64,000 nucleotides of DNA from Azadirachta indica (GCA_022749755.1 CM040453.1:21151368-21215367), one strand, 5' to 3'; shown: positions 35,120 to 47,969, counted from the stretch's first letter. Notes: generated from the letters alone by a model not told the origin. Translations and numbers: made by a program.

Positions 35120-36323
35120 TACTTCAATGGCAACAACAAACTCGAATTCTTTGTTGTAACTATTACTCTCCTGAATTGTTTACACTCTTTACACTAGGAT
35201 TATTAATATAAACTGTTCGTAAAGCTGATCAAAACTCTTTACACTCCCTGGTTTCAAGTTCTTGTACCATCTTCTTGCTTGTCCTTCCAAAGCTAAGGAA
35301 AACAGACAACACATTTATAACTCTATCAAACCTTGAATCATCATCATCTCCCTAAAGAAATCAATGTGCAACATTAGATCAATTTTTCTTGTATATGGTG
35401 TAATCTGTGGCATTTTAAACTTCCGTGGCAACACTAGATCCTAAATTTCTTTAGTTAACGACGACTTCAATGAGAATATGAATCCATCTAGCTAATTTCT
35501 ATTATGTTGCTAATCTTGTTTCCTCTAAGCTTGCAATTCCTTCATAAGCTTTCGATTATATCCTCTATCTCTTTTTTGCTCACTACCTAAACAGCTACGG
35601 GTTCAGCTCCATTCTATGTTTTCTCCACAACTGCCTTTTCCTTATCTTTTCTGCATTTTTTATTCAAAGAAATTCTTATATCTACTGAACTTACATTATG
35701 TTCAAATCTTCGTTTGTTATGATCTTACTATACTAATCACGTGATGGCCTCTGCTCTAGCTTATCCCGAATCTGTAATCATTTCTCCTCATTACGACTTA
35801 CGTATACTTACTCCTAAAGTCGGGCCTTGCCTTTCTGAGCATATCTACATTTTTTCTTGTGCTGATTAATCTATTTTTGAGGTCTACTGCCCCAAATTTA
35901 CCCCGTAGGTGTGATTTAGTTTGTTGAATTCCCCTTAGAGTAACACTTTCTTTATTTTCTAATGACTCTAAATTTTCTACAATTCAATTCCTTGCTAAGC
36001 CTTCCTGAAGCATCCTTTTAAGATTCTTAGTGTCTTTTCCAAGGGTTCTCGTTTTATCCTCCGATGCTTGTATCTTGTCTTTCTCCATATTCTGTCATTC
36101 ACTTTTTGGTAGCCTTTGTACAATCTGGGTCGTGCCTTTATCCTTAACTTGAGTCACTATTTGAAGCTAGGAACATTGCAATAAGTTTGGCTAGGAATTT
36201 GAATTACATGAATCTTCTTCACAATTTCTTTTTTGTTGGATGCCTTTTGATAACCTGTTGCTTTTTACTTACTGCCATTGTTATTTCTTTAATTAATAGG
36301 GAAAGTATGGCTTTTTGAATGAT
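35120..36323 (-). pseudogene. gag remnant of element A
   Basis: It aligns with the gag region of element B (for example around 35225-35440 against 46880-47100, sharing GATCAAAACTCT, CTTGTCCTTCCAA and ATCATCATC.. landmarks on the + strand). Many stops; no readable domain is intact. Confidence 0.65.
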
Positions 36324-36343
36324 TTCTCACAGATGGTACTAAA
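36324..36343 (-). other. Primer-binding site of element A
   Basis: Directly inside the right LTR; the minus strand reads TTTAGTACCATCTGTGAGAA. It differs from the common Tat-lineage form TTTGGCGCCGTCTGTGGGAA mostly at CG or G positions now read as CA/A. The primer tRNA is not certain from this alone. Confidence 0.7.
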
Positions 36344-38984
36344 TGTTGATACCGAAATTTGCAGCTTCAGTATCCAACAGCAGAATATAAATTTCTTCCT
36401 TGCAAACTATGAAATTCCTTTCTTTGAAGTTGAATTAGCATGCAAAACAAAGCAATAATCAGGGGACGTGGGCTTCTTTGGTGAAAACACTTTGATATTT
36501 AAGTCAATTTTTTGGGTTTTTTTTTGTTAAGATTCTAGAGAAATTTTGGCAAATTTTCAGTATTTTAGTAAAGAATAGCATACTTTTTCCTCCATCCCAC
36601 TCTTCATTTATACTAGTTCCTCATAAGCCAATGATAAGTGTCTAAAAGTATATTATTTACATATATTTTATAAAATATTATTGCATCACTATTGAATTTA
36701 ATGTCCCTACTTGTCAATAAATTGTGAAATTTCATTGTCATAACTTTAATTTGCATGTTTTCATGATTTAGAACTCAAATATATGCAAATATGTATATTG
36801 TACAAGATGGAATGAGTATAATACTTATATTTAAGTGTTTATGTGGTGTATTTTTGTTTACAGATGTAAAAAGAGTGCAAGTTGCAATTAAAGATGTAAA
36901 TTATTCACTTGCATATAACTCACTTGACAATAGATCAGTGTCATGGCATAACTTTGTGTAAATATCTTCAAATGAAATGATTCTTATTGCAATTGAAAGT
37001 TGGCTCAATTGAGTATTTTCATGTTCATACAGCTTTTGCGAATTCAGAATGAGTAGGCATCGAAAGTGTGAAGGAATATAATGAAGCATGGTTCGTCTAT
37101 GTGCATCATAGACTTGTGAATAATTTTTCGTCTTTTGGCTATAACTTTCTGAATACTTCACCAATTAAGTTGATTCTTGAAGAAATGGAACCACAAGAAA
37201 GACAGCTATAACTTGTATGATATTCAAGTTTTTCAAATTCGTGCATGTAAGTTGTCTAAAGTAGTCATCATTCAAACAATGGTTGTAAACATGGCAATTT
37301 GAGCATGCTTTATTGATTTAATTATATCATATTTCTAGACATCCAAATGACATGATTCTTAAAGCATGAGAAAGATTATTCAATTATGCACATTGTGCAT
37401 GAAGACTACTTTCTCTAATTTGGCATGGGAGATACTCAGAAGGTGAGCCACAATTTGGCAGACAGAGATATGATGAAACTGTAACTTGCATGTGTCTACA
37501 CATGTAAAACATCCTTTATCTTACCTATATAAATGGTGGTTTTGAAGTGGCTAGCATGCTACTCTTGTTTTTCTTTCTCTTAGGAGAGTTCTTTCTTTCT
37601 TTTAATTTTTTCCCTTTATGTAATTTAAGTGATTATTACTCAAAAATTCGTTACTAGTGTGTATTGCTTTTGTGATACTTCATCAACCAAATTTCACCAA
37701 AAGATTGAAGAAGACGATCAATCATTTTGAACCTTAAAGGAAATCTTCGATAAAGATAAGTGTTGTTTCAATAGTTATTTGTTCTTTTATGTGTTTTGCA
37801 TTTTTGTACTTGAATTCGTTCTTTTGAATTTGATAATGAAAGTCTAAACATATAGTGGGAGTTTGGCTTAGCTACTATAATTGTGTTAGATAAGTTGTGA
37901 ATTATATTTAATAAATGTTTAATATTATTACTTGTTCATTGTTCCTTATACCTTAGATTATGAATTATGGACTAATTATCTATAGTTTATAATTAAAGCT
38001 AACAAATAGGAATTTAGGTGTTAGAAATATTATCTTACCTTAATTAAGCTCACCTAAACAAGTGTTTAAATTGAATCTATTTATTTGGTTTAATTTAAAT
38101 GGTCATATGATTTCCTTGTAATTAATTCAATTAATTAAGTATAGGCCTCACATCACGGAGAATTACCATAATGATTGGATTTCTCTAGCCTTAGTGGAAA
38201 GACCAATAATCTAAACTTTTGGATAATCGTTTGATTCACTTAATATTTCAATGTTGTTGATAGCTAGCTAACTCCCATTTGATTTCATTGGATTTAATCA
38301 TTTTCATTATTCTTGTCTTCTTTAAATTTAGTAAGTTAATTCATTTAATTTAAAATCGCATCAAACTACCAATTGAGTAAGTGTTTATGACTTTATTGTT
38401 TGTTATTTAGTAATATAGAGAAAACAAATAGGAAATTAAACCACTGCAATTCCTTGAGATATTGACCTTGAGTTGAACTTGTCATTACCTACTAGTGATT
38501 CATTCACTTATGAGCATTTAAAATTTGTATATCAGCCAACGATCATATTAATGTCATAACTGAAATCTTTAACTTCAAACTCATAATTACACAATCATAG
38601 ATAATTATTGAATTGATTCTCCCAAGCAGTTACGATTCTATAATTATCCCATTCATAACGTCTTCCTAATCTGACCTGAGACTTCCTTGGGTAATAACCT
38701 GAACTGATACTAATCTAACTTGAGATGAAATACTGACCTGACCATTCTTACCCAACGGTCACATTATTTTTATTATGGAAGTTTTCAGTTCCATCCTCAT
38801 AACTACATAATAATGTCTATTTATTTAATTAATTCTCCCAAGTAATTATGATTTTACATTTATTCGCACTTGATGCTGGTCTAAGTTGAACTAAGAAACT
38901 TCATTAGTCTGATCTAATTAGACCTTACTTGCATAATGATCATAATGTTGACTTCAGCCTCACCCAAGGTCATCTCCCCAAGCA
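36344..38984 (-). repeat. 5' LTR of element A (right), split by a solo LTR
   Basis: It reads TGTTGATACCG.. from 36344 to 36631 and resumes at 38540, ending CTCCCCAAGCA. The LTR without the insert is 733 bp. It contains the intact CACTA target (AGCAATAATC) that is occupied in the sister LTR. Confidence 0.88.
36632..38534 (+). mobile_element. Solo LTR, 1.9 kb, Athila-type ends
   Basis: It starts TGATAAGTGTC and ends TTTGTATATCA, flanked by a perfect 5-bp duplication GCCAA (36627-36631 and 38535-38539). It has no coding frame and no internal region. The start matches that of the Athila-like LTR, but the body differs, so it belongs to another family. The sister LTR of element A shows the unoccupied site at about 31643-31655. 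Confidence 0.9.
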
Positions 38985-39327
38985 TTTGGTAATGTAAATC
39001 GAGATTAAAAATTTGCTTACAGAATTTGAATTCAACGTGCCACAATTAGGGAAAAAAAAGTGTACTAAACCTATCGACAATTTATTTTACAAGCTTTATA
39101 AAAAGATATTATTGAATTGAATTAAACAAGGTTTAAAACTTACATGAAAAGTTATCTGTTTACTATGAATGTGTCATTGGGAGTCTAGTCATTGTTTTAC
39201 ACAAGTAATACATGTGATTTTTTTTTAACTTGATTTAACATTTGTATAATCAAAATATTTATTATAAGGACACTATATATCAGAAATTAATTTAATGCAT
39301 TCATACCTATATGTCATATTTCATGTA
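38985..39327. repeat. CYP89 gene 2 3' flank, middle piece
   Basis: A 343-bp island of host DNA between elements A and B. It matches 53255-53490 (TTATTTTACAAGCTT, ACTTGCATGAAAAGTT-like, GAGTCTAGT(C/G)ATTGTTTTACA) and its end matches 55040-55106 (TTAATTTAATGCATTC, ATTTCATGTA). Confidence 0.85.
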
Positions 39328-39782
39328 TGTTGATATCGAAATTTTGCGACTTCGATATTACATAATAAAGATTAAATTTTTTTCTTGCCCTAAAGAAAAA
39401 AACCACTTTATTACTTATTTCAAAAAGTTTATGAATCCATTTACATGAAGAGAATACAATATATATATATATATATATGTATAAGCACTGATTTCCTTAT
39501 TCTATTAACAATAAGAATTCTAAAGGAATTTTGAATGTGTCTCATAGAATCCTAGATTGCCTTAAACTAAAACTTCCAAAATTGATTTTTCTTACTTCCC
39601 AAGGATTCCTTCTTGCTGGACTTTTTTAATAAAGTGTTTGAGTAGAATCCCTTCCAAGCTAACCGGATCATCATCGGTTCAACATCGAGAATGGCTGACC
39701 AGGTGTTAAAATTGCTTATCATGAAGCTTGTCAATCCTATGCTAAATATCAGGCTATGGGCCTAAGCCCATCCTCCCAAACA
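39328..39782 (-). repeat. 3' LTR of element B (left)
   Basis: TGTTGATATCG to CCTCCCAAACA, 455 bp. It is followed inward by the polypurine tract (minus strand GAAACTGAGGGGCTTAA, 39783-39799). It includes an AT microsatellite at 39461-39478. Confidence 0.9.
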
Positions 39783-40263
39783 TTAAGCCCCTCAGTTTCT
39801 AATGAAAATGATTTTCATTGAAAACTTCATTTCTCAAGTACTCAAATTCCATTTAGGCGACACCCACCCGACGAGGACATTAAGTTAAACATGCTCTATA
39901 ATTTATCCAACCAAATGCTTCTTTCTGAACATCTCACCCTACTCGGCAAGCGAGAAAAAAAGCGTACCTGGTGGCTGAACACAGTGTAACGCCACGACTT
40001 TCGAAGTTCAAAAAAAGCACCAATAATGCTAAAATGTGCCCCCATTTCAGCTTGATCATCGCATTGACAATTAACATGCATAAATGCGTATAGCTGTTAT
40101 TGAGCATAGACCCTTCATTTGGCCATTACTTGATTTAGCATGATTGGTCCATCATGCCTACAGAAAGGCCATGTCAACAGATGGCCTCGTGGTAACATTT
40201 AAATTGTTCATTTGAATTGTCCATCCTTCCCCTGTGTTTACCCTTTTACTCCTCTCGTGGCTT

Positions 40264-40270
40264 CTATAAA
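40264..40270 (+). promoter_or_regulatory. TATA box of the antisense gene in element B
   Basis: CTATAAA about 120 bases before an apparent GGTAAGT splice donor (40391-40397). The equivalent place in element A also has TATAAA followed by a GTAAGT donor, so the arrangement of promoter, short leader and intron is shared. Confidence 0.55.
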
Positions 40271-43200
40271 ACTTAAGGATTCTCGCTACCTTCTACAAGC
40301 TTTCCCTGCAGATTTCCTCTCTAGATCACAAACTAAACTCTGTTTCACCTCTGACATCGTCATTTGCTTTTCTAGGCAATTTCTTCATCTGGTAAGTTTC
40401 TTTCTTTTGAACTCGTTTATCGCATTTTATTCTTTAACGTGACTCTGCCATTGTATCTCTAGAATTTCGTGCTTTTCTCTTAGTTAGCTTTACGATTAGG
40501 CATTATTTCGAACTTACTTTTCATGCCTTTAGGACGTTAGAGTAGATTTGAAAATTAGGATAAATCATAGGAATCATTTTTGAATCCAATACGGATGCTT
40601 TGAGTTTCCTTGGCGGAGTTGGTGTTTTGGTCAGATTTAAATCGTAACCTAGGAACCTCAAAACTGAGTAAAATTATGCTTTTTTGAACAAAATATCCAA
40701 TTGTAACTTTATCTCATAGTGAACACCAAACCGATTAGGCTGTATTGTTGTTTGCCTAGGTATGTTATTGCAAGACATGAAAAATTTGATATATGGGACA
40801 TTTCCAGTAGCCCAGGAAGCGAATTTGACACTTTCCCAACAAGCTCGTCTAAGATAGATTATGAAGCCTGGAGCCGGCTTCCCCATAGGGTTAAAGTCGA
40901 ACTGATTAGGAAACATGGGTTCATCCCTTTAAAGAAGGTCCAACCTTTAGTCATTTTTAAACCTAGCACCGAGATCCTTTTAATTATCTTAGACCCTAAA
41001 TCAAACGCCTTTAAGTTCTTTTACCATGAACATGAGGTAATGATTTTATCTGACAACGTTTTTAACCACATGCAAGGAGAAATTAACGTTAAACATACCA
41101 ATGTAGAGACTAGGAATTCTCTAAAACCTCATAGATAGGATTACTCGTCAACTAGATCAACCTATACCCTCTCTTTTAGCCCTTGAACACACATATGAAA
41201 CACTCTACATTCTGGGTAGACAAGGGAATGGGGATTTGAATAAAGAGAATGATGAATTTGAGGATGACCAAGCTGAATCAGACTCCAAAGAGAACCCTTA
41301 TAGCAGTTAGCATCCATTGACTCAATATCCTCCCCCCAATCTAACCAAGGCAAATAGCCTATTTGAAGTCGACAAGTTTCTGTCTAGTATTACGGAGGTC
41401 GACCTGTTAGCCTTCAGAATACCATACAAAATTCCTAACTTTGCCACCCTTAGAGTCCTTGAAGCCAACCAGTTCCCAAGTTGTCCGAAGGGAGATGAGG
41501 TAGCTTTTAATGAGGAGTTGTTTCTCGTTGGGGCTAGGCTACCACTGTAACCATATTTTGCGACCCTGTTCTATGACTTTAAGATTCTCCTTATTAACTG
41601 AACTTGAATAGGTGGAAGACCATCACCGAGTTATACGTGAATTGGGCTATGGCCAACAAACCCCACCGACCATCGGTGAAATTAAATATTTATTCTTACT
41701 TAATAAGGGACCAAAAAAATACCTAGGCTCTTACTACCTTCAAGCCCGCACTCAAGCCAATAATTAGTTACAGCAACCCTACTTGTAATAAAAATTGGAA
41801 TAACAAATAGTTCTTTGTGGGTGGGGATTGATGCCAATCTTTCTTAACTTAGTGACCATATACAGCCCTATGCCCTATGCATTTAAACCTATTCTTTGTA
41901 AGCACATCCCTTAGAGCTAGATTGATATACTTGGTTCTTTGTATTGAACGCCATTGCAAAGGTTCGCTAATATTCTTCTTTATTTTTGCAGTTCCCTAAG
42001 GTTCAAAGCTTGACTTAGTTGCCCCTTTCTTGTCAAAAATCAATGCAAAGCATGCAAACTAAGCGGATTAAAAAACTCTGCTTTCCCTCGATCAACTTAT
42101 TGCTTCTAGCATTGTCGAGGTCGCCCCTACTCTTGTAGAGTTTGAAACTACTCTTTAGGCAGAAAAAAGACTCATCTAGGAAATCGATTAAAACGTATCT
42201 GTCGCTGGTGAAGCTGAATAGTTCATTCATCCTTTTTCTCGAAACATCTTTTGCTTTTTATTCATTATAAGTCTTTTGCCTTTCATTTTTTACAGGGAAG
42301 ATGGCTCCAACAAAAGGAAAAGGAATATTTCTGAGCTCTATGGGGTTTGTTCTTTTTTCTTTGGGGACTCTGACTTGGGCTTCGATGTAAAAGCAACAAG
42401 AGACTCTGAAAAAATTTGAATAGGTCAAAAGAGATAAAAAAAAAAGGCAGTCGATCAGAAGGTGAATGGGAAAAAGATTGATCAAGGCTCCAAGAAAGAC
42501 AAGAAGGAGCTTCTAAAGAAAAAGGGAAACGTCCGGTAGTGGTTCTTAAAAGCGCCAAGAAGAGGTCGTCGAAAAAATAAATTGAATAGGGTGAAGAAGT
42601 TGTTAAAATGGACAGCCTCTCTTAGTCAAATATCCTAAAGGAGAAAAGAGAGTTGTTTAAGCATCTAATCCCTTCCATCAACCATTTAGCCTATTTAATT
42701 AACACTTGTCTTCTTGTCTTCTTAGGCGAAGGCTGCCAACACCGACATTGCTCTGGATAAAATTCACCAATAGCTCGGTAGGGTAACCACTTTTGACACT
42801 TCCCTCTTGTTTTATTGTGATAACCTTATCTAACGTGTTATGCAGTTGGTGCAGGCATTGCATTATCTTAGCATGCATATTGAAAGTGCGTAGAAATGCT
42901 TAATTACAAACGTACACTTGTACAAATCAATAAACCAGCTAACCTCGGAGAAAAATTTGTTGAAGAAAAAATTGAAGGAATAAAAAAAGTGGAAAGAACA
43001 ATTGAAGGCTCAGCTGAGTGGGGAGAGGAAGAAATAGGTAAGAGAATGCAACGCCCTTGAAGACAAAGTTGCCTATTTTGAAGAATAGGTGTCCACACTT
43101 GGGTCTCACATTACCGATTTTACTTATACCAACAGGGGCATGAAGGATGAACTTGCTCGAACTAAAGCCGAGACGGAGGAACAGTGCAATACCTTTACCA

Positions 43201-43445
43201 ACAAAGCTGTAGAGTTGGCTTATAGGAACTTCCAGAAAAAGCATGAAGAACTTAACCTAGGTTGGCTTTTTGACGATCTTAACATTCCCCGACCCATTCA
43301 GTTAGAAGCTGAGGATCCCGGTAAGACATCTATTAAAGAGCCAGCTAAGAGTCTTGACTTTGTTCAACCTGATCCTGCTCAGCCGACCGTGCCTTCTTAT
43401 ATGACTCCAACCTTCGACATCATATCTTGTCTAAAGGTCACTTAA
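40271..43445 (+). pseudogene. Antisense extra ORF (aORF) of a Tat-lineage retrotransposon
   Basis: A gene on the strand opposite to gag-pol, between pol and the 3' LTR. A non-coding first exon ends at a GTAAGT donor (40392); after a CTAG acceptor (40759) coding starts with ISSSPGSEFDTF, SSKIDYEAWSRL and VKVELIRKHG. In element A the matching start codon is ATG; here it is ATT (40767), so the start is lost. Later blocks are acidic (41240-41310), then ITEVDLLAFRIPYKIP and FNEELFLVGARLPL (to 41550), and finally a coiled-coil-like, charged C-terminal part with KDELARTKAETEEQ (43140 on) ending at the stop 43443-43445. Stops and shifts occur at 41136, 41309 and 41548. Extra ORFs of this kind, sense and antisense, are described in Tat elements; their function is unknown. 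Confidence 0.7.
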
Positions 43446-43899
43446 TAATTTTATAATGATTTTTTTTAAATGTAAATGATTATTTTGTAAGTGAAGACAC
43501 TTTTAATATATTTGCTTCTATTCCTCTTTTCTTCTACTGATGCATAGTCTTTGCTATATGATTGAGACGGTATAAAACTTATCTTTAATCGAGAGATAGT
43601 GATTTCCTTGTTTAAGTTATTCATTTTGTGTTTTGAACTAAGGTTAAGTTAACAAAAAGGAAATTATCATCAACGAAAACTTGATCTGAAATTGGGGCAA
43701 TATTCCTATATATAAGCGCCATAATTCCCTACCTCTACGCTCCTTCCTCATTACCTATTCGGTGGCATTTTTAAATAGCAGGACATCATTGGTTTCCGTT
43801 TCACGGATTAGTTATAAGTGGATTATCTGCCCAACTCTATACTCCCAATATCTTAAGGCGCCATTGGTTCGCCTATTTCTCAGATCATCATCTCTTCCA

Positions 43900-45250
43900 A
43901 AACTGATCTTTCTGCGATGAAATCTGTCAATACTTGAACTTTGATAGCTTTGTGAGGTTGGTAGTCCATGTCAAATTTAATGAGTTCAACTGACCACTTA
44001 ACTAATCTTCTTGAGAGGTCTGGCTTTTATAATATTTGCCGCAATGGTTGATCAGTGAGGACTACTACAATGTACGCTTAGAAGTATAGCCGGAGTTTTC
44101 GTGTCTTCACCACTAGTGCTAAGGCCAATTTCTCTAGAGGGAGTATCTCTTTTCTGTGTCTAACGGTGACTTACTTGTATAGTAGATTGGTTGGTGAGTT
44201 CATTTGTCTTCTTTAACTAGCACCGCTAAATACAAGTATAGCGTGTCCATGATTAGCGAACTAGCTATACGAGGCGGATTTGCTAGATAATCTTTCAACT
44301 CTTGAAATTTATCTTCGCACTTTTTCATCCATTCCACGTATTTTTCTTTCTTTATAACCTAAAAAAATTGAAAAGATCTGTCAATAACTTTGGAAATGAA
44401 TTTGTTCAGTGCGGCTGACCTCCTCGTTAGGGCCTGTACCTCCTTCAACACGGTTAGGGATTTCATATTTAGTATAGCCTAAATCTTTTGGAGCTTTGTC
44501 TCTATTCCCCGCTCACTGATCATGAATCTCAAGAACTTTCTGGAACTAACACTAAACGCACATTTCTTGGGATTCATATTCATATTATACCTCCTAAGTA
44601 AAGAAAGCATTTCCCTTAAATGCTAAACGTGATTCTCGATTTTGCATGACTTGGTGGTCATGTCGTCAACATATACCTCCATTATCTTTCCAATCAAAGG
44701 CTTAAAGACTTTATTTACTAACCTTTGAAATGTCGCCCTCGCATTCTTTAAACTGAAGGGTATTATTTTGTAGAAGCACAATCCCTGGTAAGTCAGGAAT
44801 GCCGTTTTTTCTTAATTGGCCTCGTGCATCCAAATGTGATTATACCCTTAGAATTAGTCCATGAAACTTAACAACTTATGCCCAGCCGTTGAATCCACTA
44901 ACTGATCTATCCGTAGAAAACTATCTTTCAGACATGCCTTGTTCAAGTTGGTGAAATCAACACACATTCTCCATTTTCCATTGGTCTTTTTGATCATTAT
45001 TACATTGGCTATCCAATTTGGGTAATACACGTCTTTGATGAACCCTACTGTGATTAGCTTGTCCAGCTTCACCTTGATTGCTTCTTCCCTTTCTTGGTTG
45101 AAAACTTTTCGCTTCTACTTCGTAGGTTTGAATGCTAAGTTCATCGACAGACGATGGGAAATAACTCTAGGGTCAATTCCTGGTATGTCATCGTGGCTCC
45201 AAGGGAACACATTTGCTTGCTCTCTTAGGAAAGAGACCAGCTTCCTTTTT
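43900..45250 (-). pseudogene. Reverse transcriptase and RNase H of element B
   Basis: Read right to left. KLITVGFIKDVYYPNWIANV, KKTNGKWRMCVDF and QLVDSTAGHKLLSFMD form the fingers and palm (44854-45072), the catalytic MEVYVDDMTTKS box is at about 44650-44680, then MNPKKCAFSV. RNase H contains VVVLTDQPLRQIL and KPDLSRRLVKWSVELIKFDM (about 43960-44080). A YPLP-like tetrapeptide usual after KACxKDS is missing, and stops lie at several points. Sequence style is that of the Tat lineage. It copied element RNA once; it is now inactive. Confidence 0.9.
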
Positions 45251-45449
45251 TCTTCACTCGACAATTAAGAGCTGATTCTCGTCAGCCTCTCAAGCCTCAA
45301 GGGGTCAATGGGTACCAACTCTAGTTTTTCTGCTAGTTTCGGTGTCGGTCGTATTTTTCCTTGTCTTATACTCCTTTCAAGCTTGTCCACCTCCTTCTGT
45401 TACATTTGATTTGCTGACACTCCTTGTCATTATGCAATAGGACCACTTC

Positions 45450-45930
45450 TAAAAAGCTGTAAAACATGTCCGAACAACTTTCTGATCCCTTTGTACTAAG
45501 CCAATTCCCTCGCCTGCTTGAAACTTGATCTTTAAATAGTGTCTACTCTCCATTGCCCTTATTTTTCTTAAGAAAAACCTCCTTAAGATCTTGGCATATG
45601 GCATTTTTAGGTCTGCAACCTTAAATTCTACCATTGTGGTCTTCTAATACGGTCTATCCCCTATCGTTAACAATAACTAAATCGAATCTAATGGAAGGAT
45701 GTTGAATCCGTGAATCCATACAGGGCAATGTCTCTGGGTCCTATCCTCAAATTCTCAATCTTTAAAGAGTTCCAAATCTCTTTGAATACTATGTCGGTCG
45801 AACTTCTCGTGTCCACCAAGTTCCTGTTAACCTTAACCGAGCCGACTTCTAGGGTTATTACTAAGGGGTCATCATGGGGTAGTTAACTCCCGCTTTATCT
45901 TCATCAGTGAACATGATTGGAACTAATGCC
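45450..45930 (-). pseudogene. Aspartic protease region of element B
   Basis: The active-site segment reads NRNLVDTRSSTDIVFKEIW (about 45780-45835): the conserved Gly of DTGS is Arg here, which should block folding of the active-site loop. A VEFKVADLKMPYAKI frame follows at 45449-45634. Stops separate it from gag and reverse transcriptase. Confidence 0.75.
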
Positions 45931-46089
45931 AATTAGAGCTTCTTTTCTACTCAAACATTCATCACGTAATAATCCATAAGAGTGCTTGACAACGAATATC
46001 TCAAATAATTCTTTTTGGCATTATTGGAGTTGCCCGCCAATGTTAGTCCTCTCGAAATGATCATATTTCTATGAACCAGATCCTCTGAT

Positions 46090-47940
46090 CCTATTTCCAA
46101 TGTCTCGAATCCCTTTCTGTTTTGCACGTTTCCACCCCATATCTATCTAAATAATTATTGCTCACAGAGATTTCAATTTGCTCCATCAAATCTAGATATT
46201 GGTTTGTCATGTGCCTACGGTGTTGATGGAATGCACACTTTCTTTTGCTATTACAAATATTCGATGCCGACCTCAAGGGACGAGCCTCGGGCAACAAACC
46301 CAAATCCTTTATTTCATTACAAATCACATAGAAATCGGTGTTCAGTTTCGTAAATTTTCTTCTCTCATAAATAGGGGCGACTCTCTTAATCTTTTCCCTC
46401 GATGAAGGAGAGAACTCCCTCCGTTGCTCCGTTCCTCCATATCTTATACATCAAAACCATTGATCTTGCCTCTGCTTAGATCTACAATTGAAGTGTGGTC
46501 ATTAAAAGTCTTCTCTCTTTGTAAGAGGCTTGGGATTAGGTCTCAACCTCGCTTTTTGCTACTAACTCTTCCAGTCTTCTTCCTTCCTTTTTAGCAGCAT
46601 TCGATCCTCCATTTCGATTTCTTTGAAAATCTTCTTCTGAGCTTGCTCATATGTAGTTACGATTCGCTTCTGAATAGTAAATTATCCTTTATTCATCCTC
46701 AACCCCCTCTTGAGTCCTTTTAGCGCCAAAGGACATAACAAGGCATTAGCTTCAATAACTTCCTTGTAATACCTTCTTATGAAACTTTTCAATGTCTCAT
46801 CTCTCCCTTGCTTTATTAGCAGTTGCGAGCTCGGGTCTTTTGACACAATCAACGCTCCTTTGAACTCATCAACAAATTATGCACACAATTGATCAAAACT
46901 CTCCATACTTTCCGATCTCAAGATTTTATACCAACGTCACACTTGTCCTTCCAAGGTCAAGGTGAATAGGCGGCACATTTGCGGCTCTATCAAGCCTCGT
47001 ATCATCATCATTTCCCTGAAGAGATCTAGGTGCAACGTCGGATCTGTTTTTCCCATATACAACGGGATTTGGGGCATCTTAAATTTTTGAGAAAGGGCCA
47101 AGTCTTATATTTCCCTCGAGAAAAGGGATTTCAGGGAGAGCTCCACCCCACCCCCCCACTCCGCCCCAGATATGGTTTCATCTCGTCGTTTGTCCTTCTC
47201 CCTCTGAGCCCGCAATTCTTCAGTAAGCTTTCTGATTCTCTCCTCTATTTCCTTCTTGCTTACCACCTGATCGGCAGTGGGTACTGCCAGATCTGGTGTT
47301 TTCTCTGTGTTGGCCTTTCTCCCCTATTTCTTGCACTTCTGATTTAAGTAAGCTCACATGTTCATTGAAACCGTACTGCATTCAAATCTCCTTTTGTCTT
47401 GAATCTGCTTGCGTTGATCAGGAGCCAATTTTTGATCGGGTTTCTCTATATCGTGGAAATGAACTCCTTCATTAGGGCCTTAAGGCAGCAGTTTCTCAGT
47501 TCAGGCCTTTTCATGCCTCTCTGCACCTGGTATCTACTGCTTACTTCCTATTTTTCTGGTAGGCGATCCTTTGCGACAGATCCTCAGTGAAGAAACACTT
47601 TTTTCATTCTCTAAAAATCTTATCTTTGCTAGATCGCATGCACTGACACCATCCCCCTGAATCATTCTCTTCAAGTTTTCAATTTCTCTCTCCATCATCA
47701 TCGTTTTATCCTTCAAAGCCTTTACTTGTCTATCTTTCCCTAGATGCCTTCGGTCACTTTCCCACAACTGTTGTGCAAGCTGAATTGTGTCTGCTTTTAT
47801 CTCCCATATTGTCGTTTACCCTTGGGACAACTGCAACGAGGCCGAGGGATGTTGGAATCCGACAAGTCCTCTTTATGAGAGTTTTCTGATGGTGGCCTCT
47901 TGACAACTATTTGTTCTTTAATCATCATTATAGCTTTTTG
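46090..47940 (-). pseudogene. gag of element B, degenerate
   Basis: Near the N-terminus there is a helical charged stretch (47534-47767, KALKDKTMMMEREIENLKRM). The capsid part around 46690-47100 includes DETLKSFIRRYYKEV. Near the C-terminus a CAFHQHRRHMTNQYLDLMEQ segment (46140-46260) corresponds to the Tat-type CEFHxDHGHxTEEC motif, with the second Cys and some His positions altered. Frames are interrupted repeatedly. Confidence 0.8.
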
Positions 47941-47950
47941 TCCGTGATTT

Positions 47951-47969
47951 TCTCATAAATGGTGCCAAC
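47951..47969 (-). other. Primer-binding site of element B
   Basis: The minus strand reads GTTGGCACCATTTATGAGA directly after the LTR end (..TATCAACA). It is the same type as in element A, and the differences from GTTGGCGCCGTCTGTGGGA are mainly G-to-A. Confidence 0.75.

Larger units (their letters stand above)
25114..38984 (-). mobile_element. Tat-lineage Ty3/gypsy element A, pol-less, with nested insertions
   Basis: Two LTRs of about 735 bp (25114-32096 minus a CACTA insert; 36344-38984 minus a solo LTR) bound an internal region of about 4.2 kb. The coding strand is minus: the primer-binding site adjoins the right LTR (reverse complement AGTACCATCTGTGAGAAA, like the Tat consensus TGGCGCCGTCTGTGGGAA), and the polypurine tract adjoins the left LTR. 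Only a gag remnant and the start of an antisense gene remain; protease, reverse transcriptase and integrase are gone. Target duplications are no longer recognisable (CTTCT against TTTGG). The duplicated flank at about 53225-53260 shows the site without the element. Confidence 0.85.
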
